Shown: positions 20,806 through 31,236 of the stretch, piece after piece
Layout of the letters: each line of letters starts with the position of its first letter
How positions within the stretch are numbered: position 1 is the first letter of the stretch
Source: Microcyclospora pomicola
Lineage: Eukaryota > Ascomycota > Dothideomycetes > Capnodiales
Length of the DNA stretch: 64,000 bases
Assembly: GCA_002786065.1 (NCBI GenBank)
Contig: NHNY01000002.1
Location: 372,001-436,000, forward strand
Reading direction: 5' to 3'
Program-made: the position numbers and the translations under genes
Notes under the pieces: generated by a model
Database searches by the model: none
Seen by the model: the letters and a program-made list of their open reading frames with translations, nothing else
Told to the model about the DNA's origin: nothing

Positions 20806-23800
20806 TCAATCCAGTCTTTCTTTCTGTTGTGCAGCATTGACCGTCGACTCAATCTTCTCGAGCAGCTCTGAACACGCAAAAGGCTTGGTCATGACACTGC
20901 CCATGCCGGCCTGCATTGCTTCATCGAGCTGTTCTTGCCGCACGTTTGCCGTAGTGGCGATGATGCTCATCTTCCGTGTGATTTGTCCTTCCCGCTCCAG
21001 TTCCCGTATCCGTTTGCAGCAATCGAGACCATTCATTTCTGGCATCTCCCAGTCTAACAGGATGACATCGAGATGCGGTCGATCATCGGGGCCGCTGGAC
21101 CCATCTTCCGAAGGAGTTCGGGACCAGCAGTCTGTCGTGGCCAAAATCTGCAAGGCTTCGAGACCATGGTTCGCAATGAGAACGGTAGATTTCGCTCGCC
21201 GAAGTTGCGCAGCCAGGATCTTTTGGTTTACGAGATTATCCTCAACCAATAAGATTGTGAACGTCTGAGGCGTTGGCTGAGATTTCGCAGAGGCTGGAGG
21301 CGTGAGCATCGAGGGTGGAGGAGCCGAAGGTGGTAGAGAGTCCAGTCTGCTGAGATTGAACTCCGGGGCGACCAGCAATGGCAAGCCAGCGTGTCCGTTA
21401 GTCGCGGCTAGCGGCGCAAGATCTGTGTCCTGATGTTGCTTTTCTGGTGGTATTCCCGAGGCGTGGACCATACGAGTCTCGATATAAAAAGCGAACACAG
21501 CCCCTTCATCGGTCTGCGCAGCCACACCAAATTTGCCGCCTTGTTTCTCTGCAAGTTGGCGACATATGTACAAGCCAATCCCGCTTCCTCCATAAGTGAT
21601 ATGGGTCCGTGTGGTTGCTTGTTGAAAGCGTGTGAAAAGCCTCTTCATTTCTGCGGCCGACATCCCAGTGCCAGTGTCTTGGACACAGAAGTATAGATAT
21701 ATCTTGTCCTCGCCATCTTTCAGCTCTGGCAAAGCTCGGTTCTGCTCCTGTGGCTCCAGAGTCGGTAGCCAATCCAACTCCCCGAAGGTCGTTGTGAGTT
21801 GAAGTGGACGTCGACGCTGGGCACCGTACATGACACTGATCCTTCGCGTATCCGCCTAGAACACAATGTCAGTGGCTTGACACAGGAAAGTGAAGACAGT
21901 GCCATGCGGACTCACTTTCCCAGTAAATTTGATTGCATTTGAGATTAGATTGATCAGAATCTGCATACAGTCAGTTGACTGAAGACATGACGGAAATGTG
22001 GTACTGGGGACGTGCCTGGGTCAGTCTCGATGTATCTATCAAGGCATAATCGATCTGCAAGGCATCATAGGAACGATCTCGCACCGCCTCGATGTCGATA
22101 TTGTTCATAGTCGCTTCGCCGGCGAACATCTTGATAGTATTGCCTACCACTTTGCTCGGGCGCTCGACCACTGGCGTTATGCCTAGCATCTTCGACTCCA
22201 GCCGTGTCAAAATCAAGACGTCATCAATGACTCTCTTCTGATGAGCGGCGCATGCGAGAATTGTGTTTGCGGCATCCATGTTGTCTTCGATGATCCTGAC
22301 ATATTCCGCACTGGTTTGAGGACTTGAGTCTTCTAAGCTTCGTGCAATGCCATCTGCCAACTGAGTCATGGCGGTCAGAGGATTTCGCATTTCGTGCGAG
22401 GTCGAATCAATGAATTCCTGTGATATGTCAATTCTGCTTCTTCTGACTAGTTGCTGTAGCCTACGACACTGGCAATGCACTTCTCGTGCAATGAAGATGT
22501 GAAATATAGCGGCAAATTGCCAGAAATGCCCGAGACAAAATTTGGTCAACTTCTGCATTCGTGACACAGCCGAACGGCATGCTTGTAGCAAAGTACCAGA
22601 TCTGAGATGAAGGGGGCTCTCACCTCTTGTCGCCGTTTGGCTTCAGCAGCTGCAGCTGCATTATGAGTCTGGACCGATTCTGCCCATTTCTGATGGGAGA
22701 TATCAATGATGTATCCCATGATTAATTTTACCTTACCTTCTTCGACCAGCGGAAACCTCATTTCAAGGACCCAGGCAGAGTATTCTTCATTTCCCTGAGA
22801 GTCGTGCCTTTTGCCCGGAGGCTTCCAGGGACGTTGTAATCGAATCTCCCTGGGTGAGCAATCTTCACCCTTCAGTAGTCTATCGAGCAACCGATATGCC
22901 TCAGCTCGATGTTCTTCGGCTAAGCTATTCTCAATGTAATCTACTGCTTCCGAAGACCGTGCCGAGTGACCAGTGATATCGTAGAATTGTTGATTTGCCC
23001 ATCTGATTTTTTTGTCTGGAGTGACCTGCCACATTCCAAACGGCGCATGCTGAGCCATGTGTCTAAGACGGCTTTCACTATCGGTAGCTCTACGTTCAAG
23101 GTTTTGCTCACGCAATTTGGCCTGCTCTGCGGTGATCGACGAGCTCCACGTTGTCTCAATTTGGCGGGTCGTATCTATGATGCTCCATTCTGTTGCTCCG
23201 TCGTATGGTCGGCGCGGATTCACTCCTTGCACAAAAAATCCTAGCAAGTTTCTACCACTCTTCAGTGGCACGATGACGATATCTCGAGCTGCTTCACCAA
23301 ATCCGCACCACTCGACACCGTCGAAAAGGTCTTTCGTGACTTGGAGGCTACCATCCTTTTGGCTGAGTAGAAGCAGTCTTCCCGAGGCCTGAACGCGACG
23401 AAAATATGGGATGAGTCCGGTATTGTCGGCGTCAAGCCTCGCTGTTGAAGGCGCACAATTCAGGTCCGGTACGACCCCAATACCGCCACGGTAGTACAGA
23501 TTGAGACCCCCAGGAGTTGTAAGCTCATCGTATGAATACAGCATCGCCATCGGAATGTCCTTGGGATTTTCTCGCAACACGTCAATGATCTGCTCGATCA
23601 CCTCAGCAACAGCAGGCCGGGGCGCTATCATGGACAATTCATCAACGACTCGTCGCCGCCGTATCTGTAGTACGCGTTGTGTGTTCTCAAATGTCGTGTT
23701 GTAGAACCCCTCAATTTCGCCCGAGTCGCCACGCAGGGGAATGAACGAACCTACGAAAAACGCCTCTTCAAAAAAGCCCTGTCGATCAAAGTATACGAGG

Positions 23801-24264
23801 ATATCATCGACTTCCACAGCGCATCCCGTGCTTTGAACTTGGTCGAACACATGGCGGAATTGGTCCCATACGTCAGGCCATTCATCTTTCAAGCTTTTGC
23901 CCATCATGCTCCGCGCGTGATCTGCCAGAAAGACAGAAAACCTTTCGTTAAAAACTGCTATCCTGTGCGGTCCCCAGTAGATACCACATCCACGACTGTC
24001 GGCGAACACCATGCTCGCGTACATGCGCAACGCCGGACCCCAATCTTCGAGTGGACCAAGGGTCGTAGTGGCAAAGTTGCAGTTGCGAAATCCGTCCACA
24101 TGGGGATCATTGGGGAGCGTGTCGAGCCATTGTTTTGAGTTTCTGGTATAGAAATCGTTCTTACAGCCCGGCTGCGTTGGTGATGGGGGTGTCGTCGGTG
24201 TGGTCCCATGATCCGTCAACTCAGCAGCAGAACCAGAAGTCCGGCTCTCAGATTCTTCAGCCAT
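20806..24264 (-). CDS. PAS-containing hybrid histidine kinase
   Basis: Four exons (24264-22624, 22417-22016, 21960-21916, 21855-20806) give 1045 aa. Order: N-terminal PAS-like sensor about 60-200 (LGPLEDWGPALRMYASMVF), a linker with similarity to fungal sensor kinases, a PAS about 415-540 (APFGMWQVTPDKKIRWANQQ), HisKA with the H-box STSHEMRNPL (His about 555), HATPase with N-box INLISNAIKF (about 684-693), DTGTGM and GGSGIGL, then a REC domain 897-1024 with VEDN, phospho-acceptor Asp about 964 in LLDWEMPEMNG, and TKPF Lys about 1020. No membrane segment is visible, so it is probably a cytosolic sensor feeding the HPt/Ssk1-Skn7 phosphorelay. The 206-nt first intron is needed to join RRQE to EFIDSTSHE. 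The second intron appears to be GC-AG. The ligand is unknown. Confidence 0.9.
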
Positions 24265-24974
24265 GAGTGATGGGCTCCACTACTAAAGCTTATTGAGCAA
24301 TCTTCACCACGCGCGAAAGAGACCAAGCAAGCGCGTGGTGCTGGAGAAGACAAGCCAAACCATAAGTAGCCGGATTCCGACATATTGGGGACGTTGGAGA
24401 GGTCCAATCACAGAACCGGTCTGAGAAAAGCACGGAATGTGTGGTCCAAACGGTAAATGTTATCAGATGTCCATCGGCGATGGTCTCGAGGGCCTAGGAG
24501 AAGAGTGTTGCTCGATGTTGGACGGCAAAAGTGCTACCGATACCCGGATGACGTCCACGCTTCGGCCAGGGCGCTGCTATGGTAGATCTATCGGAAGAAA
24601 TGTGCAACGACGTACATGGCTGAAGCTGAAGCTTGAGCCGCAACCAACACGCATACATTGTGTTGTAAAGTACATGCCATTGCAGGTGGCTACTCTGAAT
24701 TGTGATATTCGTGCAGCCCGAATGTGAACTTGGAGGCACGACATCCTGTTACCTCACGTCGATCATGGCGATGAGACAGATGACACAGTGTTCGCACCGT
24801 CCGCAGTAGAAGGACATGATATGGCCAGATTGGATACACGACAGCGTGGGCTGACTTCTGTTCGTTCAATCGTCAAGCTCATTTGGCACATGGTCTCTCA
24901 TGCAGTCTCCGAGGACAAAAATGATGGGCCCACACTTTAGAGGAGCTTCAGCCCTGGTCTCACTCCAGTCATGC
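24265..24974. promoter_or_regulatory. Histidine-kinase promoter and RING-CH 3' flank
   Basis: 710 bp between two minus-strand genes. The side next to 24264 should be the kinase promoter and leader. No recognised operator and no gene. Confidence 0.45.
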
Positions 24975-26546
24975 TCACGACCTCCCTCTCTTGGTACGGT
25001 CATGATCCAGCACTCTTCGCCGCTGGTGCATTTGCGCCATCTTCCATCGCACATATAACAGCAATGCATCCTTACATACCACAAATAGACAACCTCCTAC
25101 CAAACTCCTACCCCATTTCTCTTGGAGCAGACCCTTCGCAGAATGCCGAATTCCAAGCATCCCTTTCCCAGTCGCGGCAGTCCAAGATCTGGGCAGACAC
25201 AACTTCAGCATCTCGCCTGAGAGACCGGCGATGGACGGGAAGAGAATAGCCCCGAGAATCGTTTCCGCGATCGATACAGGCGAGAATGCAAGGCGTCGTT
25301 GTCGGTCTGGTTGTTGATTTACTGGATTGGGCGGTGCGGCGTTCTGCGGTTGTAGGTTTGCTGCATCTGGTGGTCCTTGTGCTTGTACTTCTGGGCCTTG
25401 ATTGGCTTGCTGGACAGCGCCTGGCGCTACCTCTCGCCCGTCCCAGTCTTCCCATATGTCGCCTTCTATTCGAACTTCGAACATGTTGTCGTCGCCATCT
25501 CTACGCTGCTGTTGTCCCTGAGCTGCGGCTTGATCTGTATCTTCGCCAGTCTGACCACTGCGTGGCTGAATTTGCTGACTCCACTCAAGCTCTCTCTGAG
25601 CCCACACCTTGCGGTAGTAGTAGTTGTAAACCGAGCGTACATAGGGCAGTATCGCAAAGGCAAGGCTTGCCGATGGTGGCCATTGGGAGAAATCAAACGA
25701 ATCGCCCGTTGAGGGCGTTTGTGTAGCAAAGAACAAGATGGGAAGAACAGGCAGAACCGAGTCTGCAAACGGCGTCCGTGAAAGGATCAGTACTGGTGTA
25801 ATAAGTGGCAGTCCGATGTAAAGTCGCCAGTGCACCATATGGTCAACAAACACGCCCACCAGCTTCTGGAATGCCTCCTTGGGATGTCCAGCATAAACCT
25901 CTACAGGCGCTCGTGTAGCATTCAGAATCATTGGCCTCAATATCCGGAAACCATCATCCTGCCCAAATACGGCGTATATGGAATGAATGCCCCAAGCGAG
26001 ACTGCTATTGTACACGGTAGCACCAAGCACAGTCAAAGCTCCTGGAGTCACTGCACGCGCTCCCAGTCGTTCGATCCCACGTACCGCCTCGACAATGTAG
26101 TTCTTCGGACGTGCTAGTTTGATCTCGGATTTACATTGCGGGCATTCAATCTTGGGAGGTCCGATCGATCGAGTTCGACTATTCCGCGGTGCTTCAGTAT
26201 CTGCAATCCAATCTAACAGACATTCCTCATGGGCTTCCAAAGCACATGGACAGGGACTCCGCCAGGGAGAGGTCTCGGGAGTGTCCTCGGATTCATCCGA
26301 GAAACAGATCCAGCACTTCTTCAAGTCTGCTTCTGCATCCGCTGGGTGCGGATTCGTTGCCTTATCCTGCTCTACTTCCTGGTCGGGTAATAAGTCCAGC
26401 TTGCTATCGGAAAATATTGTTTGTCCATCTTCGGATTCTGCAGGTCGAGCTTGAGCGGGAGAGGAGGGTCGATGCTGAAAATCGTCGCCTGCTCGTCCAG
26501 GCGATGACCGAGGCTGCGAATGCTGCCGCTGAGGTAGGGATGCCAT
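24975..26546 (-). CDS. RING-CH (MARCH-type) membrane E3 ligase
   Basis: Single-exon 523-aa protein. A RINGv/RING-CH finger spans residues 78-138 with ligands Cys78, Cys81, Cys99, Cys101, His106, Cys109, Cys135 and Cys138, the C4HC3 order that defines the membrane-associated RING-CH family. Downstream are several moderately hydrophobic stretches (e.g. LYIGLPLITPVLILSRTPFA, SVLPVLPILFFATQ, FSPVSIAETILGAILFPSI) that suggest two or more membrane passes, so it is likely an ER/Golgi or vacuolar ubiquitin ligase for membrane proteins. The region of residues 335-430 is Gln-rich and low complexity. The N-terminal 70 residues are disordered. No close named fungal orthologue (such as Ssm4/Doa10, which is much larger) fits. 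It is divergent from RAD26 across about 410 bp. Confidence 0.85.
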   Translation of the reverse strand: MASLPQRQHSQPRSSPGRAGDDFQHRPSSPAQARPAESEDGQTIFSDSKLDLLPDQEVEQDKATNPHPADAEADLKKCWICFSDESEDTPETSPWRSPCPCALEAHEECLLDWIADTEAPRNSRTRSIGPPKIECPQCKSEIKLARPKNYIVEAVRGIERLGARAVTPGALTVLGATVYNSSLAWGIHSIYAVFGQDDGFRILRPMILNATRAPVEVYAGHPKEAFQKLVGVFVDHMVHWRLYIGLPLITPVLILSRTPFADSVLPVLPILFFATQTPSTGDSFDFSQWPPSASLAFAILPYVRSVYNYYYRKVWAQRELEWSQQIQPRSGQTGEDTDQAAAQGQQQRRDGDDNMFEVRIEGDIWEDWDGREVAPGAVQQANQGPEVQAQGPPDAANLQPQNAAPPNPVNQQPDRQRRLAFSPVSIAETILGAILFPSIAGLSGEMLKLCLPRSWTAATGKGMLGIRHSAKGLLQEKWGRSLVGGCLFVVCKDALLLYVRWKMAQMHQRRRVLDHDRTKRGRS

Positions 26547-26956
26547 GTCGTAGCTGACAGTCGGATTTGCAGGAGACCTCGTGGATCAGGCTATCTGCTT
26601 CTATGGTATATCACGTCCATAACACCTGTGGATGCGTCAATATCAGTGACGGGGACTGAAGCATTAGAGATGCGTTTGGTATCTGCGCCAGATGCGCCTC
26701 GTCACGCTTATGTCCGTGCTGCATGCATGCATCCACTGTAATTCCAGACACGCGATTGCTGACGTCACCAAACTGTGCTTGTAGATGTATGAGTCAGCAC
26801 TTAAGAAAGATCACCTTTATTTCAGCGCGAGTCCGAGGTCACGCAGGTTACGATCAAGCCTTTTCAAAAATTCAGAGAAGACATGGCAGGGGCTCGAGAC
26901 ATTACCTGCAAATTCGACTTCGTGCGGACCTGAAATCACCTGGACAGGTTCTAGTC
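26547..26956. promoter_or_regulatory. Divergent promoter RING-CH E3 / RAD26
   Basis: 410 bp between the two start codons. The RAD26 frame stays open for 78 codons upstream of the chosen ATG, but that stretch has an unlikely composition. No specific element recognised. Confidence 0.45.
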
Positions 26957-29900
26957 ATGTCGTCCACCAACAACGATCCAGAAACCGAAGTTGCTCTCGC
27001 TAAAGTCGAATTGAAACAAGCAACAGCAGATGCGACCGCTGCCGATGAAACCATTCAAGAGAGTGAAATTCCTGCAGACGCAGATGAGGCGACGCAGCTG
27101 GCTGCGCTCGCCGCCGGAGTGCGAGATCAGGATGACTTGGAGCGCGACATAGGCAGACAAGCAGACCAGCTCCTGCAGGAGCAGGCTGATGAGCGAGACA
27201 AAAAGCGTATGGAGAAGACAGCAAAACAGAAAAGTTTATTGCTTGGTCAGATTCGAAGTTTAGAGCAGAAACTGATGCAGTTTGGCAATTCGACCATCAA
27301 GAACAAATACCGTGAGGATATCACTCAATATCAAGAGCAGATCGCTAGCTTGGCCATCGACATGAACCAGATTCAGAAGAGGATTGATGAGAGGCATGCC
27401 AAGGGCGAGGATACTCTCGGTACCACAGGCGATGCTGCAAATCAGCGCATGCCCGGCGAGAGCCAGCGCGAGTTTCTGATCCGCACGGGCAAGATTACTC
27501 CGTTCTCGAAGATGGGGGCAAGGCTCTTGAAGTCCTCGTCAAGCTTGGGAGATGTGCTGTTGGAAGCCGAGGGCGAAGAGGAGGAGGAAGAGGGTCAACA
27601 AATGGCCGAAACTACAACAAATGCACAAGAAGATGCTGGGCCTGTGTCCCACCGCAATTTGCTTGCTCCTGGCTTCGCTGCAGATGATGCCAGTGTTGTC
27701 AGTACGGCGAACAGTCCGATCGATGATACGGCAGATGACGAAGATTTGGCAAGGAAACTGCAGGAAGAGGAATATGCTTCCGGCAGACCCACGAAGCGAA
27801 GGCGGCTACAAACAAGACAGAAGGCTCGAGCCGTAGACCGGGAAACTGAGGAGGCTGTAGAGGACCCCGAAACTACCTTCGTTTCCCCAGATGATGACGC
27901 TGACGACGCGACTGCCTCGGATGACAATTTCATTGATGAAGCTGAGGAGAATGATGAAGTGCTTGCGACAACACCAGGTGTTAAGCGAACAGCACGATCG
28001 AGAAGCAAAAAATATGCGTCTCGTGAAGATGACGCTGAAGATGAGGATCTAGCGGGCATTGATGACGGGAATGAACAGGTTTACAAAGCACGTTTGCAAA
28101 GTTGGGTGGAAAGACGAAGCGCTGCGCGGACCAAATTCACGAGTCAGCAACTGGCGGTAGACGCTTCAGTGTCAGCGTCAGATCACGAGCCTGACGACAG
28201 TATCAAACGAGAACCCGAAGATGCTGAGGATATTGTTGCAGCAGACGATGGCAAAGAGGAATGGCATATGCCGCACCCTTCAAGAACTGACACCATGTTT
28301 GAAGGAGGTTTTAAGATCCCTGGCGACATCTATCCCTCTCTATTTGACTACCAAAAGACAGGTGTGCAGTGGCTATGGGAGTTATATTCGCAGCAAGTGG
28401 GTGGGATCATAGGTGACGAGATGGGTCTGGGTAAAACTATTCAAGCCATTTCTTTCCTGGCTGGTCTCCATTATTCTGGTAAACTTACCAAGCCAATCAT
28501 CATCGTATGTCCAGCGACAGTGATGAAGCAATGGGTCAACGAGTTCCACAGATGGTGGCCTCCATTACGGGTCTCAATTCTGCATACGTCCGGCAGTGGC
28601 ATGTTGAAATTACGGCGTGAAGCCAGTATTGAGGATGGTCTGGAGTCAGGGTCTTACCAACGGAAGACGACGCTTTCGAAAGGTCACAAGAACGCGAAGC
28701 GGATTGTCGACAAGGTTCGAAGAGATGGACATGTGCTTGTCACCACATATTCAGGCTTGCAAACCTACGCGGAGCTGCTCATACCAGTTGACTGGGAGTA
28801 TGCAGTGCTGGATGAGGGTCACAAGATACGTAACCCAAACACAGCTATTACAATATATGCGAAAGAGCTACGTACATACAATCGGATCATCCTATCTGGT
28901 ACACCAATGCAGAATAACTTGACCGAGCTTTGGTCGCTGTTCGACTTCATTTTCCCTATGCGGCTTGGGACGCTGGTCAATTTCCGGTCCCAGTTCGAAA
29001 TCCCTATCAAGCAGGGTGGGTATACTAATGCGTCTAACCTACAAGTGGAAACTGCGATGAAATGCGCGGAGACCCTCAAAGATGCCATTAGCCCGTATCT
29101 ATTACAGCGCTTCAAGGTTGATGTGGCAGCAGATCTACCCAAGAAAAGTGAAAGAGTATTGTTCTGTAAGCTCACCAAGCTACAGCGCGATGCGTACGAA
29201 TGGTTCTTGAAATCCGATGACATGACCTCGATTCTTGACGGTAAACGTCAGGCATTATACGGGATTGACATACTTCGGAAGATCTGCAACCATCCCGATT
29301 TAGTCGAGCACAAAACGCTATCGAAGAAGGCTGGATATGTTTATGGCCACGGCGCCAAGTCTGGTAAGATGCAAGTTGTCAAAGCGTTGCTGGAGATTTG
29401 GAAGCGAAATGGACACAAGACATTGCTCTTCGCACAACACCGAATCATGCTCGACATTCTTGAAATTTTCATACAGGGCATGAAGGGGTTCAACTACAGG
29501 CGCATGGATGGGAACACATCAATCAAGGACCGCCAAAGTCTGGTAGACGAATTCAACAAAGACACCGATCTACATGTATTCTTGCTCACGACGAAAGTTG
29601 GAGGGCTGGGCGTCAATCTGGTGGGTGCGGATAGAGTGATCATCTATGACCCAGACTGGAATCCGTCCACGGACGTACAAGCACGGGAGCGTGCGTGGCG
29701 CCTGGGTCAGAAGCGCGAGGTTGAAATTTATCGACTGATGACCGCCGGCACGATCGAAGAGAAAATCTACCATCGACAAATCTTCAAGCAATTTCTGACG
29801 AACAAGATCTTGAAGGATCCAAAGCAGCGACAGACTTTCCAACTCAAGGATCTGCACGATCTTTTTACCTTAGGTGACGCCACTGAGGATGGCCAGACAG

Positions 29901-30751
29901 AGACAGGCAGCTTGTTCAAAGGGACAGAAGTTCAGCTTTCCGGTGCGGAAAAGTCTTCGACGAACACCGAGCAAAGCTTACCAACACCACCTGAAGACAT
30001 GGTCGAAGCTGTCAAAGCTAGAGCTGCGGTGAACGATATCGTCGGCATTTCACGGCAGGAAGACTTTCGCGGGAATGCAGATGAGGAAGGTCAACAAGCC
30101 AATGGTGGCGATGGTGGCTCAATGAAAGATGATCGCATGTTATCATCCATTTTCGCGCGCACTGGAGTAACAAGTGCACTCGAGCACGACGCCATTATCA
30201 ACGGCAGAAAAGTCGTGCGTGCAGATCCCGCCGCTATTGCTCGTGAGGCGAAGAAAGTCGCCTCCCAGGCTGCGCTGGAGCTGCAGAGGAATGCCGAGAT
30301 TGCACGGAGCATACCGGCGGGTGTGCCATCTTGGACTGGACAGTATGGTACCGCTGGTCGCCCCGAAGAATTTGCGCCACGAAGCACTCGCGGCGGGCGT
30401 GGTGGGAGCCGTGGCGGTGGTCCGTCATCCGCGTCAGTTCTTGCAAATTTACAAGCTCGTAACATTGGTGGTGCTTCTAATCGGACCGGCACCCTCTCTG
30501 CACGACAACGACAACAGGAGAACCAGCCCAAAGGCAAAGACTTCCTCGTCCTCATTCGTGACTACCTGGTCGCGCAAGGAGGGTCGGCGTACACGCAAAT
30601 GCTGATCGATCATTTCAACCGTTTCTGTGGATCTGAGCAACGAACAGCGGAGTTCAAGGAGATGTTGAAGACAATCGCAGAACTGCAGCGTGGTGGACGG
30701 GGGAGAGGCAGATGGGCGTTGAGGGAAGAATACCGGCCCAAGGCTTCATGA
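26957..30751 (+). CDS. rad26: RAD26/CSB SNF2-family repair ATPase
   Basis: Single-exon 1264-aa Swi2/Snf2 ATPase of the CSB/ERCC6/Rad26 class, which binds stalled RNA polymerase II and drives transcription-coupled nucleotide excision repair. The N-terminal 450 residues are acidic and coiled-coil rich. The ATPase core begins with the YPSLFDYQKTGVQWLWELY motif, then Walker A DEMGLGKT (about 485-495), DEGH (about 618), and SGTPMQNNLTELWSLFDF. The helicase C lobe contains KTLLFAQHRIMLDILE, FLLTTKVGGLGVNLVGADRV and RAWRLGQKREVEIYRL. The C-terminal segment DYLVAQGGSAYTQMLIDHFN matches the conserved CSB C-terminal fold. I prefer the ATG at 26957 because the protein then starts MSSTNNDPETE; the frame is open further upstream to an ATG at 26723, but that part is Cys/Arg-rich and unlike a protein N-terminus. 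Confidence 0.95.
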   Translation: MSSTNNDPETEVALAKVELKQATADATAADETIQESEIPADADEATQLAALAAGVRDQDDLERDIGRQADQLLQEQADERDKKRMEKTAKQKSLLLGQIRSLEQKLMQFGNSTIKNKYREDITQYQEQIASLAIDMNQIQKRIDERHAKGEDTLGTTGDAANQRMPGESQREFLIRTGKITPFSKMGARLLKSSSSLGDVLLEAEGEEEEEEGQQMAETTTNAQEDAGPVSHRNLLAPGFAADDASVVSTANSPIDDTADDEDLARKLQEEEYASGRPTKRRRLQTRQKARAVDRETEEAVEDPETTFVSPDDDADDATASDDNFIDEAEENDEVLATTPGVKRTARSRSKKYASREDDAEDEDLAGIDDGNEQVYKARLQSWVERRSAARTKFTSQQLAVDASVSASDHEPDDSIKREPEDAEDIVAADDGKEEWHMPHPSRTDTMFEGGFKIPGDIYPSLFDYQKTGVQWLWELYSQQVGGIIGDEMGLGKTIQAISFLAGLHYSGKLTKPIIIVCPATVMKQWVNEFHRWWPPLRVSILHTSGSGMLKLRREASIEDGLESGSYQRKTTLSKGHKNAKRIVDKVRRDGHVLVTTYSGLQTYAELLIPVDWEYAVLDEGHKIRNPNTAITIYAKELRTYNRIILSGTPMQNNLTELWSLFDFIFPMRLGTLVNFRSQFEIPIKQGGYTNASNLQVETAMKCAETLKDAISPYLLQRFKVDVAADLPKKSERVLFCKLTKLQRDAYEWFLKSDDMTSILDGKRQALYGIDILRKICNHPDLVEHKTLSKKAGYVYGHGAKSGKMQVVKALLEIWKRNGHKTLLFAQHRIMLDILEIFIQGMKGFNYRRMDGNTSIKDRQSLVDEFNKDTDLHVFLLTTKVGGLGVNLVGADRVIIYDPDWNPSTDVQARERAWRLGQKREVEIYRLMTAGTIEEKIYHRQIFKQFLTNKILKDPKQRQTFQLKDLHDLFTLGDATEDGQTETGSLFKGTEVQLSGAEKSSTNTEQSLPTPPEDMVEAVKARAAVNDIVGISRQEDFRGNADEEGQQANGGDGGSMKDDRMLSSIFARTGVTSALEHDAIINGRKVVRADPAAIAREAKKVASQAALELQRNAEIARSIPAGVPSWTGQYGTAGRPEEFAPRSTRGGRGGSRGGGPSSASVLANLQARNIGGASNRTGTLSARQRQQENQPKGKDFLVLIRDYLVAQGGSAYTQMLIDHFNRFCGSEQRTAEFKEMLKTIAELQRGGRGRGRWALREEYRPKAS

Positions 30752-31236
30752 CCTGGCTGAAGTAACAATCCATTGCCTCAGAGGAATAGTGGATTATATA
30801 TATGTACACGATATGTTGGAGTGTATTGATAGTGTTTCCTGCCTTCAGCAAAGCGTAACAGCTCACCGATAGTGTTTTCGATCCTTGGTTTGGTCGATGT
30901 TCATGTCACTTACAATGAAACAACAAAACAAGGGAAGATAACTGCGAGGAGATATCTTCGTAGCTATCACATCCTAGGTACCATGTAGCACAACAGTGGA
31001 GGTTCGCACAAAGCTCTACTTGTTCAGCTTGACGTTAGAGGTATACGCGCAAGGTGCTGCCGTCATTCGTAGGGAAAACATCCAGCCGAGGCACGACAGG
31101 GGTCCAGCTTATCGAGGTCGTGATTCTGCCAGCCATCTCATATCTACATACAATCCATACCTTGAAACGACATCCCATGTGTTCGACAACTCATCACGAA
31201 CCGCCCGTCAACGTCGCCGCGCAATAATCGACAAAT
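30752..31236. other. RAD26 3' flank and promoter of TMEM135-like gene
   Basis: 485 bp between two + strand genes. No gene and no recognised motif. Confidence 0.45.
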
